A DNA stretch of 64,000 nt from Rotaria sp. Silwood1 (lineage: Eukaryota > Rotifera > Eurotatoria > Philodinida > Philodinidae): the NCBI GenBank assembly GCA_905250075.1, contig CAJNOP010000128.1:434005-498004 (forward strand). The letters run 5' to 3'. Of this stretch, positions 11,731 through 23,563 are shown in pieces. The notes below the pieces were generated by a model that did not search any database, was not told the origin of the DNA, and was given only the letters and a program-made list of their open reading frames with translations. The first letter of the stretch is position 1. Every line of letters begins with the position of its first letter. Made by a program: the position numbers and the translations under genes.

Positions 11731-12312
11731 ATGGTTCGTATTAAACGTCGATATTTTGTTTTTCAATTTCATTTTAATTCTAATCCAACAATTATAATTA
11801 AATCATCAAATATTCATACAACATTTGAAACAATGATTTCTCGTTTATATGGTGATATTGGTCTTGCACGTTTTACACGAAATCTTTCAATTATTTATTA
11901 TAATTCATCAACACATGTAGCTATTGTTAGATGTCTTCGTGATGATAAACATATGTTAAAAACAGCTGCAACATTTATTTCAAAATTAACTATTGATCAA
12001 ATTGAATGTTCAATACAAACACTTCATGTTGGTGGAAGTATTCGACAATGTAAAAAATATTTAGTTAATTATTGTATTGAACAATTAATTTCTATGAATT
12101 CACAATCAATTAATCAAAATAAAACAACATCTCAGTTATTTAAAAAGAAAAAAAAGAAAATAAATAATCAACAACAACTAATGGATATTGATAATGATAA
12201 ACAATTAGCATTGCAAAAACTTTTAGCTGATAGTCGAATAGAATCAACTTCAATTATTGTATCGAAAGTTGATGATGATGAGTTAGGAAAAAGGAAAAGA
12301 GATGAAGAATAA
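11731..12312 (+). CDS. POP5: POP5, RNase P/MRP protein subunit
   Basis: A single exon of 193 residues. The start MVRIKRRYFVFQ matches MVRFKHRYLL of human POP5. Further matches are the central RLYGDIGLARFTRNLSIIYYN and AIVRCLRDDKHMLKTAATFI, and the signature LHVGGSIRQCKKYLVNYC (human TLHVGGTIRTCQKFLIQY). The C-terminus from about residue 125 is a low-complexity lysine/asparagine-rich and then acidic tail (KKKKKKINNQQ, KVDDDELGKRKRDEE). The protein is a nuclear/nucleolar subunit of the ribozymes that process tRNA 5' ends and pre-rRNA (family knowledge). It is the last gene of the co-oriented NDUFA10-ENY2-CMC1-POP5 series and the only one without introns. Confidence 0.93.
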   Translation: MVRIKRRYFVFQFHFNSNPTIIIKSSNIHTTFETMISRLYGDIGLARFTRNLSIIYYNSSTHVAIVRCLRDDKHMLKTAATFISKLTIDQIECSIQTLHVGGSIRQCKKYLVNYCIEQLISMNSQSINQNKTTSQLFKKKKKKINNQQQLMDIDNDKQLALQKLLADSRIESTSIIVSKVDDDELGKRKRDEE

Positions 12313-12869
12313 ATTAAAAAAAGAAAAAACAATTTTTCCACATCTATATCTATTTTAATACGGAGAAAAATGTTGAATTGTTATATTCCTAGCTTATTCA
12401 CAAATAGTTAATTATTATTATTCTACACATGTTGCTTGTCATGGATCAATCATTTCACATTGATAAATCAAGAAAAAAAAGTGATTACAATAGTTCATAA
12501 TCATTTTATTTTCAAAACGAAGGTGTATTTGTGTTAAAGATTTTTCTGACTTACTTTATCTTTCGGTTCAGAATACACTTAAGAACAAAAACATCTAATG
12601 AGAGTACAATTTTGAAATATATATAGATATAGATGGTAACAAGAAAAGAAAGATTTATAACAAGGACAATATGTATGATCTTGTAGACAGCACGGATCAT
12701 AATATTTTCAGAAAATAAAAAGCAAACATTACATTTTTTTCTATCTCTTTTAATAGGCCTGTTTGTGCAGATTTAATGTTGATCATTGTTTGTATTGCTC
12801 ACAAGGAAGGCATTCACAGCGTTGTTCATCTGTTGCATTAAGTTCTGAAATAGAAAATAATAGTCAACT

Positions 12870-13387
12870 AGAGTCCTGCAACGGGGTCGGGTACCCGGCA
12901 CCCGACCGGACCCGAAACTGTGGTCCGGGTACAAATTTGCCGGGTCGGTTCGGGTGCCGGGTATAAAAAAAATGCCGGGTCGGGTGCAGGATTTGAGCAT
13001 ACCCGGTACCCGACCGGTAGTCGATGACATCTTAACAAGTAAAAGTATTTTACACTCTAGGATAGAGTCCTGCAACGGGACCGGATACCCGGCACCCGAT
13101 CGGACCCGGAACTGTGGTTCGGGTACAAATTGTTACTTGATGAAATTAAAATAATAGTATATTTTGCCATATGAAATAAAAGTTTGAAAAGTGAATATAA
13201 TTTTGACAATAACAATCAAGTGCTGACTATTTCAAGGCTGGGCCGGGTCCGGTCGGGTACCGGGTAGAGCTATCCGGGTCCGGTTCGGTTCCGGGTGGAA
13301 GATGATCGGGTCCGGTTGGATTCCGGGTTTGAAAAAAATGAGCCGGGCCGGGTCCGGGTGCGAAAAGTAGTACCCGTGCAGGACTCT
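12870..13387. mobile_element. GC-rich MULE-like MITE, 518 bp, with 10-bp target duplication
   Basis: The termini are inverted copies of AGAGTCCTGCA(A)CGGG at the left and CCCGTGCAGGACTCT at the right. The element is flanked on both sides by the exact 10-mer ATAGTCAACT (12860-12869 and 13388-13397). The interior is made of CCGGGT / ACCCG words and far more GC-rich than the surroundings. The left end is repeated internally at 13064-13130. It encodes no transposase. A 9-11 bp target duplication is typical of Mutator-like elements (established knowledge), so a non-autonomous MULE is the best call. The matching site in copy B has no insert. Confidence 0.75.
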
Positions 13388-13642
13388 ATAGTCAACTGCC
13401 TTGGTTTTTCGTCGGTTCTATAATGAATAAAGACATAGTCGAATGAATATAGTTTAATTTCAAAGTTGAAATTTTCTGATTATTCTATATAATATGAAAC
13501 AGGAGTAAGATAGTCATAACTAACTGCAAGGCAAACCGATTTCATTGCACTTTACAAGGAGAGTCCTCCCATTAAATCAATTTCTCTAGAAAGATGTTGA
13601 GTTTTGGTTATTAAGTTAAATGTAACCAAGTGTAGGAGTAGA

Positions 13643-14036
13643 AATTCAACTTTAAACTTTGACTTCGAAAAAAATTAAACTTAAAGTAGAGTTTTTCCAT
13701 TGATGAAGAGCTTTTTTTTAAGAAAAAGGCGATTTCTCTTAAATTTTGACCAAAATTTGTCTGAGTCGAGGAATTCGAATTTGCAATCGGTCTTTCGGAA
13801 TTTTGAGCTTGACTTTTTCAAAAAATTTATTGTTTAGTAAAAAATTGATTTTTCTGCCAAAAAAATGTTTTTGTAAAAAGTCAAACTCGAAATTGCGTAA
13901 AACCTATTGCTGATTTAGTTTCTCCAACTCCGAAGACCTTTGGTGAAACTTTATAACAAATCGTTTCTTCTTAGAAAAGCTCTTCTTCAGTGAAAAAACT
14001 CTGCTTTAGTTTTAGTTTTAATTTTAAAGTTAAATT
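13643..14036. mobile_element. 394-bp palindromic (foldback) MITE
   Basis: The two halves are imperfect inverted copies. The left half begins AATTCAACTTTAAA and includes AGTAGAGTTTTTCC and GATGAAGAGCTTTT. The right half ends with their complements (AAAAGCTCTTCTTCAGTG, AAACTCTGCTTTAG, TTTTAAAGTTAAATT). The arms are about 180 nt with a short loop near 13.84 kb. No reading frame and no certain target duplication is seen. Confidence 0.6.
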
Positions 14037-15969
14037 AAAATGTCATCCTTTGTCTTGCTCTACTGCTTCTCTCTGTTCTGGCAGACGGCAGGACATCACA
14101 GCCGTGAAGTACTCTGCTCAGCTCTGTCAATAAGCATAAAAAGTGTACGGTGTCTAAAATGTAGCTTAGCTATTTTTTAGTGCTGTTGCAGAATAGGACC
14201 ACCCATATTGTTTACTGGATATAGGGCACGAAAACAAAATCTATTAGTACAACACACAATGAGTGTTCTTATTCTGCAGTGGCACGTGGTATGTACAAGT
14301 ACACGAAAAATTGAACTTCTTACAGAAGATGATAATGATGGAAGCTCTTCAGCCATTATTTGGTGCTTGTCGATACTTAAAAGCAAAGTGAATAAACTCA
14401 ATTCAAAATAGCTTGATACTATGCAGCAACACATCCTTTCAGTCATGACCGACGATCAGTGTTCTCAACGCTATTAATCGGTGCCCTTTTTTTCCTTGTT
14501 CTCAACAGAGCCGACAGAAATCTAACTGCCATTGTGATTGATGCGATCGACTTTTTCGCACAAATATATTGCTGACCTCTCTCTGTGTCCTTTTCTCCTT
14601 GTCAAGTTTATGTCTTGAATGATTCATCAGCTGTACAGTGAGTGGAAAATGTAACCTAAAGAGTGTAAGTGTGGCTGTCGATTTTGTTGTTCTTGAATTA
14701 ACTTTTTCAAAAAATATATCGAAATCTTGACTCGTTTGAATATCAACCAGGTATTATTGTATTTCAAACTTTAACTATACACGAAGAAGAATGTAAAATC
14801 TATGTGAAAGATGTTTTATCAACTTGCCAGAAAATGTTACAGAATGTTGAACAAAATGAGCCTTGAACATCTTCAACCGGATATTTTCTATCATATACAA
14901 AATTATATCATCTATTGTTGGCAGGCAAACGTATTTGAATGTATTCTGCTAGATGAAACTTAAAAAAAGTAAGATCACACTATGAAAACACCAGGAAAAT
15001 TTCATGCCCGTTGATAGATAATATTGTGAAACTTAGAGACCAAAATGATCAGATTTTTCAGACGCACAGATAGAAAATGTCAGACATTACAATCATTCAA
15101 TTTTTGTATAGTTAGACTATAAAATATAAAAAGTTAGCCTTTTCATATCTCGAGCTGGTTTTTAGATTTTTTCTTTCACTAATCATTCTTTTGAGTCTGG
15201 GAAGGTGTTGAAGATTACAAAAAGGATTCTCTACAAAATGGGCTATGTGGTTAATGAGTATGATAACTTTTAGCAATCGATCATGTCTCGACAAAAGGAA
15301 ACGGTGTTTGTATTTGATGGTAGTCCTTTCGTTAGTAATTTGCTCTTAGACTTATCAAGTCATAGCGTTCTAAAAATATGAGTGTAGGTTTATCATCAAC
15401 AAGAAAAATTGAGTATGAAAATTCTATATTGCTGAATGTAAATTTAATTAGATTAAACAAATAAGGTCGAGTAGAAGCAGCCAAAATTTATTTCAAACTA
15501 CATATTTACACTCATTTAAGTCAACTCATCTAGTTTTTCATAGAAAGACGCGAGAAAAGTATCTTATCGCATCTTGAATCACCAGACGTCAAGCTTGAAA
15601 AGAATTCTTTTTCATTTTCTTTGCTATGGTTTACATTTTGAAAAGTGAACTTTTCTCCCAATACCATTCTCAAACTCATATAAAACATCTAAAATTCAGC
15701 TCGTTTTTAACAATTATCAGTAGTATTGTTTATTTTTAGAGCGAAATAAATAGTGTATTCAAGGTCAGTGACAAAAAGTTATATTACATCAGTTATATTT
15801 CAGCACAATTAGTTGCTTATATAAAGATGAAGTGAGTGTAGGTGTGGATGATTAGACAACCCTCAGTAATATCTACAGCCACACTCTCATACTCTATAAA
15901 TATTTCGATAGATGAGATAATGATTGTCGAAATTTTTAGTTTTGACAGGTCCAAGTCTAAACGTGTTAT

Positions 15970-17940
15970 CTTTCGTTGATTGAGACACACCACATTGATA
16001 AACTATGAAGGAAAAATGTATTGCAATAATTCATTGGCATTTTATTCGCGAAACGAACGGATGTTTCAGTAAAAAGCATACAAAGGGGAACACATACAAA
16101 AAAAAACAAGGAAATACAAGAAAAAAACCAACATCATATTTCTTCTATTTTTTTTAAAAGAGTTCATATGTGAAGATTTTATACTAGCCATCAGTTGATT
16201 ATTACTTATATTGCTATCGGTGAAGTTATGTATATCAATGTACATCTTTTGCGCTGATATGCCAAATAGTTGATACTATTCTAATCGTTTGATATTTCGT
16301 TGATCCTATAATGAACAACTGATCGAATGACTATAGTGTAACTTGAATATTACAGATAGAAACATATTCCAAAAACATTCTTTTACGAAGTTTCGTGTTT
16401 CTTTTATGATGCTCTTTTTTTTCCGTCACATTTGTCTGATCGTGGAAGTTCTTCTTTGAGTGAAAGGAAAAAATTACCCAAAAACTTAAACGATGGAAAG
16501 AACACGCAGAAATGGCTGCATATCGAGAAGTTTTTCTCTATTAGAAACTAGTTTATTCTATTTGCACACATACTGTTGTTTCTTCTTTCTTCTATATGTT
16601 TGCTTTGCAATCACAATGATTAGTTTAAATTGTTCGGTTTTTTTTCTTCCAAAAATCTTATTAAAAAATCATTTAAAATATATTTTTGTAAATTAATCGA
16701 CTCCATCTTTCGAACGAATATTGACAATATTGTTTTCTCCCATCATCTTGAAACGTGTTTATTCTGATCGAAATCAAATACAGAAGCTATGTGCATGTGA
16801 AAGGATATTGAATTGAAGCAGGTTCATTTTGCTAGACAGGTCCAAAGCATTTCATTTCATTAGCACGTACGCAAGAATTAGAATAGTTAACAAAAACTAC
16901 GTCTGACAAAAAAAAAAGCATATAGTACTTACAATAAATTTCACAAGTGATAAATAAAAACGAAATGATTTAAACCAAAGAAAATGTTCAAATAGACTGT
17001 TGAATCTTAATGTTTTTCAAAAGAATTTGTGTTCTCATTGTTATGAATGTATCAACGTAAATTTATTTAACTAGATTGACAGGGATCAGAAATGAGCATA
17101 TGACAACATCTTTTGTCCTTTTCTGTTCTGTGCTCAACTCTGTCTCTAATCGTAAAAATATGGAAGTGAAAAAAACAAAAGTATAATTCATGTTTTGAAA
17201 AAATGTCAAGGAAATAAAAACAATATGTTTTCATCAGAATTTATTATCTTCGTCAAAACAAATTATGTCGATAAAACTTTGCAAGAGTTTCTTTTCTATG
17301 AAAATTCATCATTGGAAATATCAAAGTTTACTATATCACATCTGACAATCTTATTCCAATTTCACATATTTCATGAAATTTGTTTCTCTATTATTGATAG
17401 CCAATGTAGAAAATTCAATCGATGTTCAAAGGCGAGAATGATGAAATAAATGCACAATAGCTCAATAGTGTAGGTCAACACATTTCTTTTAGTTATGATC
17501 GAGCAGCATTGTTGTCGACGTTATCGATAGGTACTGTTTTTCTCTTTGTTTTTTTTTGTTGAGCAGAATTGAAACAAACCTCAGTTCCTCTTCTATTAGC
17601 ATTGGTAAACTTTCCTTGAGTAAATTTTTACTTCTTTGTGTCCTTTCATGCTTCTTGGTTTCGTTGCTGTTGGATTAATTGTTTCAAAAACCTCTTGAAA
17701 TTTGGAGTTGTTTGAACATTGGTGCACAATAACTTTAAATTACATTGAACTTACAGAAAGACAAGAATGTAAAATAAATATATCAGATGATGCATAAGTC
17801 CGTTAGGAAACTTCGTAATTTTTAGACAAAGAGCGGCCTGAACACGTTTAATCAGATGTATTCTATCATATATAAAATTATGTCTGTTCTAATGTTTACA
17901 AGCATAAATATTTCAATAAAATCGGGGAATTTCAAAATAC
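15970..17940 (+). repeat. Local segmental duplication, copy B
   Basis: Same-strand partner of 12.43-14.96 kb (see that entry for anchors). It lacks both MITEs present in copy A, so it works as an internal reference for their empty sites. Short open frames here have no recognisable product. Confidence 0.6.
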
Positions 17941-20900
17941 CTTTTCCAATTATGTAGTGTCTTTGATGGCATAAAAAAGACAAAAAGTATACTTTGAAAT
18001 GAGGGAAATACAGTTTTTTTTAATAATATAAACAGCATGTAAAACAACAGTTTTGCAAGCGACATCATACTTACACTACTCTATATGGTTAATTTCAAAT
18101 TGAGAGACATTAAAATTAAAGTATATGAAAGAAGACAAAAAATACTTGAAGTTTTGTGAATTATATAAAGAATCACAGATATTTTCATTTCATCTAGAGC
18201 TAGTTTAATTTAATTTACTTCTTTTCAAAAATAACAAATTCAATGAATAAATAAAATCATTTGCATTTTGTTAACTACACCAGTCACGAAAATCAGTAAT
18301 TACGAAATAGTATATTATGATCCATGACAGCTGCATGTCACTGAACTCTGACCACGACGGGTGCTTCCCAACGAGAGTTGCTCAATCACTGATGACACTT
18401 CACCTTTAACAATAAGTTTGGGGTGAATGTAAGTGTTCTCGTCGCCAACGCGTGCACTGTAACTCATCTCACTTCCACATACCATGGGCTATTTGATTTC
18501 AATCAGAAATTAGAAGAAAACAATGAGCACTCGATTTCCAATAGATATAGAGGACTAAAGATTTTTAGAATTATTCATTTATATATACATATATATGCAT
18601 ATATAAATGGATAATGCTAAGACTCCTTAACATCATCCTTCATAAAAGAGGCTATCTAGCTAATATAATAATAAGTTATGTTCAAGATTTAGTAGATGTA
18701 CTGTCGAGAACATAGAAGGTCTGAACAGTCTGCATGTGTATGTGTAATAATGAGTTGCTCGAAATACCTTATTAGGTAAATAAGGGTATCGTTGATTTGG
18801 TATGAGTGGGATGTGTGATAGCATGTATGATAAGACCGCTCATCCCCACCTTCCGTCGCTAAACAGGGTTATTTTGCTAGACCTTCGAAACCCTTGTTGT
18901 TGGTAGAAATTGAGCGTTATTTTTTCTCCAAATTCAGTTTTTATCTTAAAATGCAGCCCTTTCAATTTCTGAATCTTAGTGTAAATTCTAGAAAATGTTC
19001 TTCCTTTAAGATAACGATAAAATCGACAAGATACTAGAAGTATCTGTTATGGTTCTTCTCCGTTTCTTTCCTCTCTATACTTCGATATATATATATGTAT
19101 CTGAATGTACTCGTACGTAATCTTTATTTCAGAAAGAATGAATAAACAAAATGAATTTAAGATTTACTCATATGTATAGTACGATAATAGAAAGACAAGA
19201 AGACTAGAGACAAAGACGAGAAAGAAATAAAAAATTATATGTGAATAGTGAAAACGTATACTTGTGACATATTAATAACAGTGTCTTAAACTTTTGCTGC
19301 CTACATTATTTTCTCGATATTCAAATTTTACTTCTTTGATACCAATATATATAGGACAGACTATTTCAAAGATTTCTCTATTACTTCCATTTGGAAGACG
19401 ATGACAACCACCGCACGATCATACAGCTAGACTCATCACTGGATCAAAGTTGTAAAACAAAAAAATATTGTTTATTTTTTATATCTCTATGTAAATCTTT
19501 GTGTTTGAATGTTCTAACGTTCACATGCTACACAAATAGTATAGTTTTGTATTTGAATACATGATATTGTTTTTGTCAAAGTTATCTATAGTCTAATCGG
19601 CGAAGTTTTCATCAAAAACGTTCTAAATTTCTGTATGATTTTATGTCATTACTTTTCTTGATATCTTTATTTCTTCTTTTGTCATATAACTATTATGTTC
19701 ATTTTTTATGTTTGTAATATCTGTGAAAATTGCAACGATAAAACAGCAGCAAAAACAAAATTATAATCGGTTCATAAAAATTATGAAGAAGAAACCAAAA
19801 CGTTTCATTAGATTATCTAAGAAATTTTATAATCTGTGGTAACAAGGAATTATATCTTGATTTCGAAGAACTAGAAGATTTTTTCTGAATAAAAGCAGTC
19901 TTGCTGCTTCAGCCAAAGTTCTGTTTATTGGATTATTGGCTGATTTTCAAGATGTTCTTTTTCTGACAAGAATCTTATACTTAATCGAACACATGAAAAG
20001 AGAATCTCCTTGATGATATTTTTGAAAAAAAAAAGAATCTGGAATGAATAAATACAAAAATATTAACTGATGTAGCATGATCTCATATGTATAGCATAGA
20101 TTAGAACAGTTCATTTTGATACGATTCTAGGAGTGCATTCAAGCCGTAGCTAACTTATTGAAAAAATCTCTTTCTCCTAGAATAATAAGATAATATATCT
20201 TATGCCAGTTAGTGCTTTTTCAAGAAGCTTATTCTTATAAAGAATTATCAATAAACATTAGAATATACAATTGCATTTTTGCAATGTTCACAATAACAGA
20301 AAATAATATCTGATAAAAAATAGGTCTCTACTTTTGGCATTACTAGAAATGTTTCTGTTTTTGCATTAGATAAAATTGGATATAAAGTATTATTATAAAG
20401 GATAGAACGTAGGTTTTTTTTCGATTATTTTTGCACAAAAAGTACATCATTTCAAATATTTAGCTTTAGTAAAGAGCAATTAATTTTACGTAGTTAAACA
20501 ATCTGTAAATATATCTATATTGCACTATGAAGCAATAGATATGATTTTTTTTCATTTAACAGTCAACATCAATAAATGATTGATGATAATTTTAAAAAAA
20601 ATAATGAGATAATTAAGAAAAAATGCAGTTTTTTTCTTATCGATTTATGCGTAGATTAAAAATATATCAAGATGTCTAATAGATATATAGACCAAAGAAT
20701 ATAGAAAGATTTTAACTGTTTCTATGCAACTTTTTCCATACAAGACATGATCCCAAGCCAAAATAAGGTGTTCGTACTTTCGGAAAAATTCAGCCTGTTA
20801 ACTGAGTATTTGATCTCATATTTTCTGTCTACTGCAAAGAAAATTAGGCAAATTTTATGTTTGAACTGATATAATTCATACAATAAAAAATTGATAATTT

Positions 20901-21147
20901 ATTATAAAATCAAAATCAGTGCCAAACGATCTTCTTGTACATATCATTGATATTTAATTGATTTTCTTTTGATATCAATGAAAAATTAAAACAAACATTA
21001 GATATGATACTATTTTTTTATGTATTGCTTAAAATCTTTAAGGATAACTATATTGAATAGTATAATAATGCTAGTTTATAAAATAAAAGCTTTTAAGATA
21101 ATATTCATAATATTTATTAATGTCCTTTGAAGATTGATGGCCGATAT
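17941..21147. other. Gene-poor stretch, nothing supported
   Basis: 3.2 kb of AT-rich sequence with only short chance open frames, short TA runs (for example near 18.58 and 19.09 kb) and no recognised domain, RNA gene or clear element ends. Confidence 0.5.
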
Positions 21148-21690
21148 TTAGCCTTTAGTTTTGGGTGCGCACAATTTTTGTATTGCAACTTTGGCTGCTT
21201 CTAGTTCAGATGCGCTTGCTTTCGTTGCATAACCATCATGTAAAAGATTGGGTTCTGTAAACTTAACGGCTTTCTTTTGAACATTATCAATGAAACAAGC
21301 TGCTTCGGGAAGTGTTTTCCATGCACGTGTTGTCATACATAACTTATTGCATACTGTTGATCCTTTTGGATCTTGTAAGTCAAAGTGAATACCACGTCCA
21401 AGAGCTAATGACATTTGTGAGGAAAGTACATATTCAGTTGGAGTTTTCAATTGTTTATATGAATCAGTAACATGTACTCGTACTTTACATGCTTTGGCTA
21501 CAGCACCAATCGATTTTAAATAAGGTGCAAATTCTTTATGTGCCATAACTTTTTCACCACTAAAATATTTTCCACCTTTATATGCCGATACTTGGCATTT
21601 TTCCTTGTGACCGCCGAATAGGATACCATTAACATTTGTAACAAAGAATAATGTAACTAAGACTGATAAAAATATAATGAATTTGAGCAT
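21148..21690 (-). CDS. Secreted M15-like (VanY fold) protein, probably inactive
   Basis: Single exon, 180 residues. Residues 1-22 are a clear signal peptide (MLKFIIFLSVLVTLFFVTNV). The mature part has six cysteines. The order of motifs resembles D-Ala-D-Ala carboxypeptidase-like proteins: VRVHVTDSYKQ (as in SGYRSxxxQ), then SLALGRGIHFDLQDPKG, where active members have SxHxxGxAxDxN, then VCNKLCMTTRAWKTLPEAACFIDNV and finally EPNLLHDGY, like the terminal EPxH segment. The first His and the Asp of the zinc site appear to be replaced (LGRGIHFD). If the fold call is right, this is a secreted pseudo-peptidase or binding protein. The family call is by motif order only. The start is the ATG heading the signal peptide. 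No operon partner is nearby. Confidence 0.6.
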   Translation of the reverse strand: MLKFIIFLSVLVTLFFVTNVNGILFGGHKEKCQVSAYKGGKYFSGEKVMAHKEFAPYLKSIGAVAKACKVRVHVTDSYKQLKTPTEYVLSSQMSLALGRGIHFDLQDPKGSTVCNKLCMTTRAWKTLPEAACFIDNVQKKAVKFTEPNLLHDGYATKASASELEAAKVAIQKLCAPKTKG

Positions 21691-23212
21691 CCTATTGACA
21701 AATCAGTGATAATGTGGAATGAAGATAAAAATATGAAACTCGTATATCGATCGATGAGAGTATATGTCAATGAAATAACGCCTTTTTTTTTCTTTTCTAG
21801 ATTGCCTATAATCGATGATAAATCCAGAAAAGGCAAGAGAAAAACAATATTTACTATTCAAAGATAAAAAAAAAAAACCATTTCTTATTGATGAAAAGCC
21901 ATCAACAATAATCAGTATGTACAATGTATACAAAGACATTAATGATTAACAACCAACAATTACGTATCCATAATATCAGAAACACAAAAGAATCTATAAC
22001 CTTCATATTTGGTTGATTAAAATACAAACACAGAAACATAAAGATATAATATATATATAGGATCATCCAGTAAACAATACTTATTTTAACGATAGGTGTC
22101 CTGCAACAAAAAAAAACAAGACGTCTATCATTTTCTTTCTATAGCAGAAAAGGAATTCATAGAAAAAACATTATGATAAATTGAAAACAGATAACATCTT
22201 TAGAAGGATTATTCTTCTGTCATAAACAAATAATTTCTAAGTTATATATTTTCTCATTATCTTATATAACTTTCACACAAACACTTTTCTGTCAAAATTG
22301 ATGCTAAAGATATCTTATATATATATTCTTGCTATTATGCATGCTCGATTAAAACAAGCGTTAAACTTCATCCGCTTATTTTATAAGTAATCAACTATAT
22401 CATCGTGTTAGTTTTCCATTCGAGAGTTGAGTAATATTTACTAAGACATACAATTATCTTCGTTGAAAAAATAAATTAATGTAGATAGACGAGCAAGGTC
22501 TTTAGTTTTTGACAAGAAAAATCGATTCTACTATAATTCAAGTGAAATTCTATCATTCGAAAATAAATACAAGGATTGAATGATAATTGTTTAGAATTTG
22601 ACAGAATGTTAATCATTAATATCTATGCATTAACTTGGATACTTTTTAGACGACGTAAGGATAAAAAAAAACTAGTATTTGTGTTCTATAATTAACATTA
22701 TTATTATCTTTGAGAAAATCCATTAATACATTCATTAGAGTTTCTGGTGTACAGAAGAAGGGAAAACAAGCCTGTATAAATATATAACTAATTATAGTTG
22801 ATTTCTGTTTTGTGCTAGGCAAATAAATGGACTGATGCTATTTTTAGACTAAATTTCACTAGTATATCAATCATTATTTTTTTTTTTCTTTGAAAGCCAT
22901 ACGGTTAATGTTATTTCAGTTAATTAACTGAAGACTTCACATAGATAAACGGAAAATGTATAGAATTGACCTTTGTTACACTATTTTTCAATATTTGTAT
23001 ATGTCTTTTTTTATCTGATTCAAGCCATTTTCTAATAGCGAGATATATTTTATATATATATATATTTTGTAGTGAATCACTTGATTAGTTGATTATATTG
23101 TTTATTATCCAAATTGATATTTCATGCAAATAAGCTCAATACAACTACAAAGGGTTCAGAATATGAGATTAGATATATATTATAAATATGGCTAAATATT
23201 TAACATTTTTCT
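21691..23212. other. Intergenic, AT-rich
   Basis: 1.5 kb upstream of the M15-like gene and downstream of the sHSP-like gene. It contains TA runs near 22.05 and 23.05 kb. No coding frame is supported. Confidence 0.45.
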
Positions 23213-23563
23213 CTAAACTTTAATTGGTACTGTAATATGAAGAAAACCATCACTTCGGAGTTCAGTCTTGAGTTTTTCAAGATCAGCTGTTGGCCATATT
23301 GTTACTTGTTTATATTCTGGTCCAGCTAAAATAAAAATAAAAAAATTTGCTTGTCTTATATTCGAAATAATAGATAATAATTTACCTTTATTCTCAAAAT
23401 TAACACGTAAATCATGTCCACTAAGTGTAATATTTAAATTATCAGGAGTTGTTCCAGGTTTAACTTGAAGACGCATATGAAGAATTTTTTTACCTGCTTC
23501 ACCGGCATCATCTAATGTTGGATTCCATGTTTTATTTTGAAGAAATTGTTCGAGTGTAAACAT
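23213..23563 (-). CDS. Small alpha-crystallin (sHSP20-like) domain protein
   Basis: Two exons, 23386-23563 and 23213-23325, joined in phase to give 96 residues. It consists of little more than an alpha-crystallin domain. KILHMRLQVKPGTTPDNLNI corresponds to the beta strand around VxLDVxxFxPEDLxV. EYKQVTIWPTADLEKLKTEL followed by RSDGFLHITVPI corresponds to FxRxYxLPxxVDxxxxxxxLxxDGVLxI of small heat-shock proteins. The usual IxI/V C-terminal tail is replaced by a short VPIKV end, and no flexible N-terminal arm is present. Such proteins are ATP-independent holdases (family knowledge). The 60-nt intron has GT-AG ends, a length divisible by three and no stop codon, so its retention would give a 116-residue product. 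Confidence 0.62.
   Translation of the reverse strand: MFTLEQFLQNKTWNPTLDDAGEAGKKILHMRLQVKPGTTPDNLNITLSGHDLRVNFENKGKLLSIISNIRQANFFIFILAGPEYKQVTIWPTADLEKLKTELRSDGFLHITVPIKV

Larger units (their letters stand above)
12430..14960 (+). repeat. Local segmental duplication, copy A
   Basis: Copy A is colinear with copy B at 15.97-17.94 kb, about 3.0-3.5 kb away. Anchors are CACATTGATAAA (12.46/15.99 kb), CATTTTATT blocks (12.50/16.04), CTATAATGAA then GATCGAATGA-like sequence (13.42/16.31), TCTGTTCTG and CTCTGTC (14.08-14.12/17.12-17.14), GAATGTAAAAT (14.79/17.77) and TTCTATCATATA (14.89/17.86). Identity is patchy, so the duplication is old. It begins about 120 nt after POP5 and shows no intact gene. 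Two MITEs are inserted only in this copy. Confidence 0.65.

Noticed and set aside
12763..13154. Open frames on both strands rich in Pro, Gly and Arg
   Set aside because: They lie inside the CCGGGT-rich MITE, occur on both strands and reflect its base composition.
14177..14446. Overlapping frames on both strands in copy A
   Set aside because: Absent from copy B at the equivalent place and without a domain; probably chance or unidentified insert sequence.
16493..17449. Short plus-strand frames in copy B
   Set aside because: Not conserved in copy A, hydrophobic/Asn-rich, no support.
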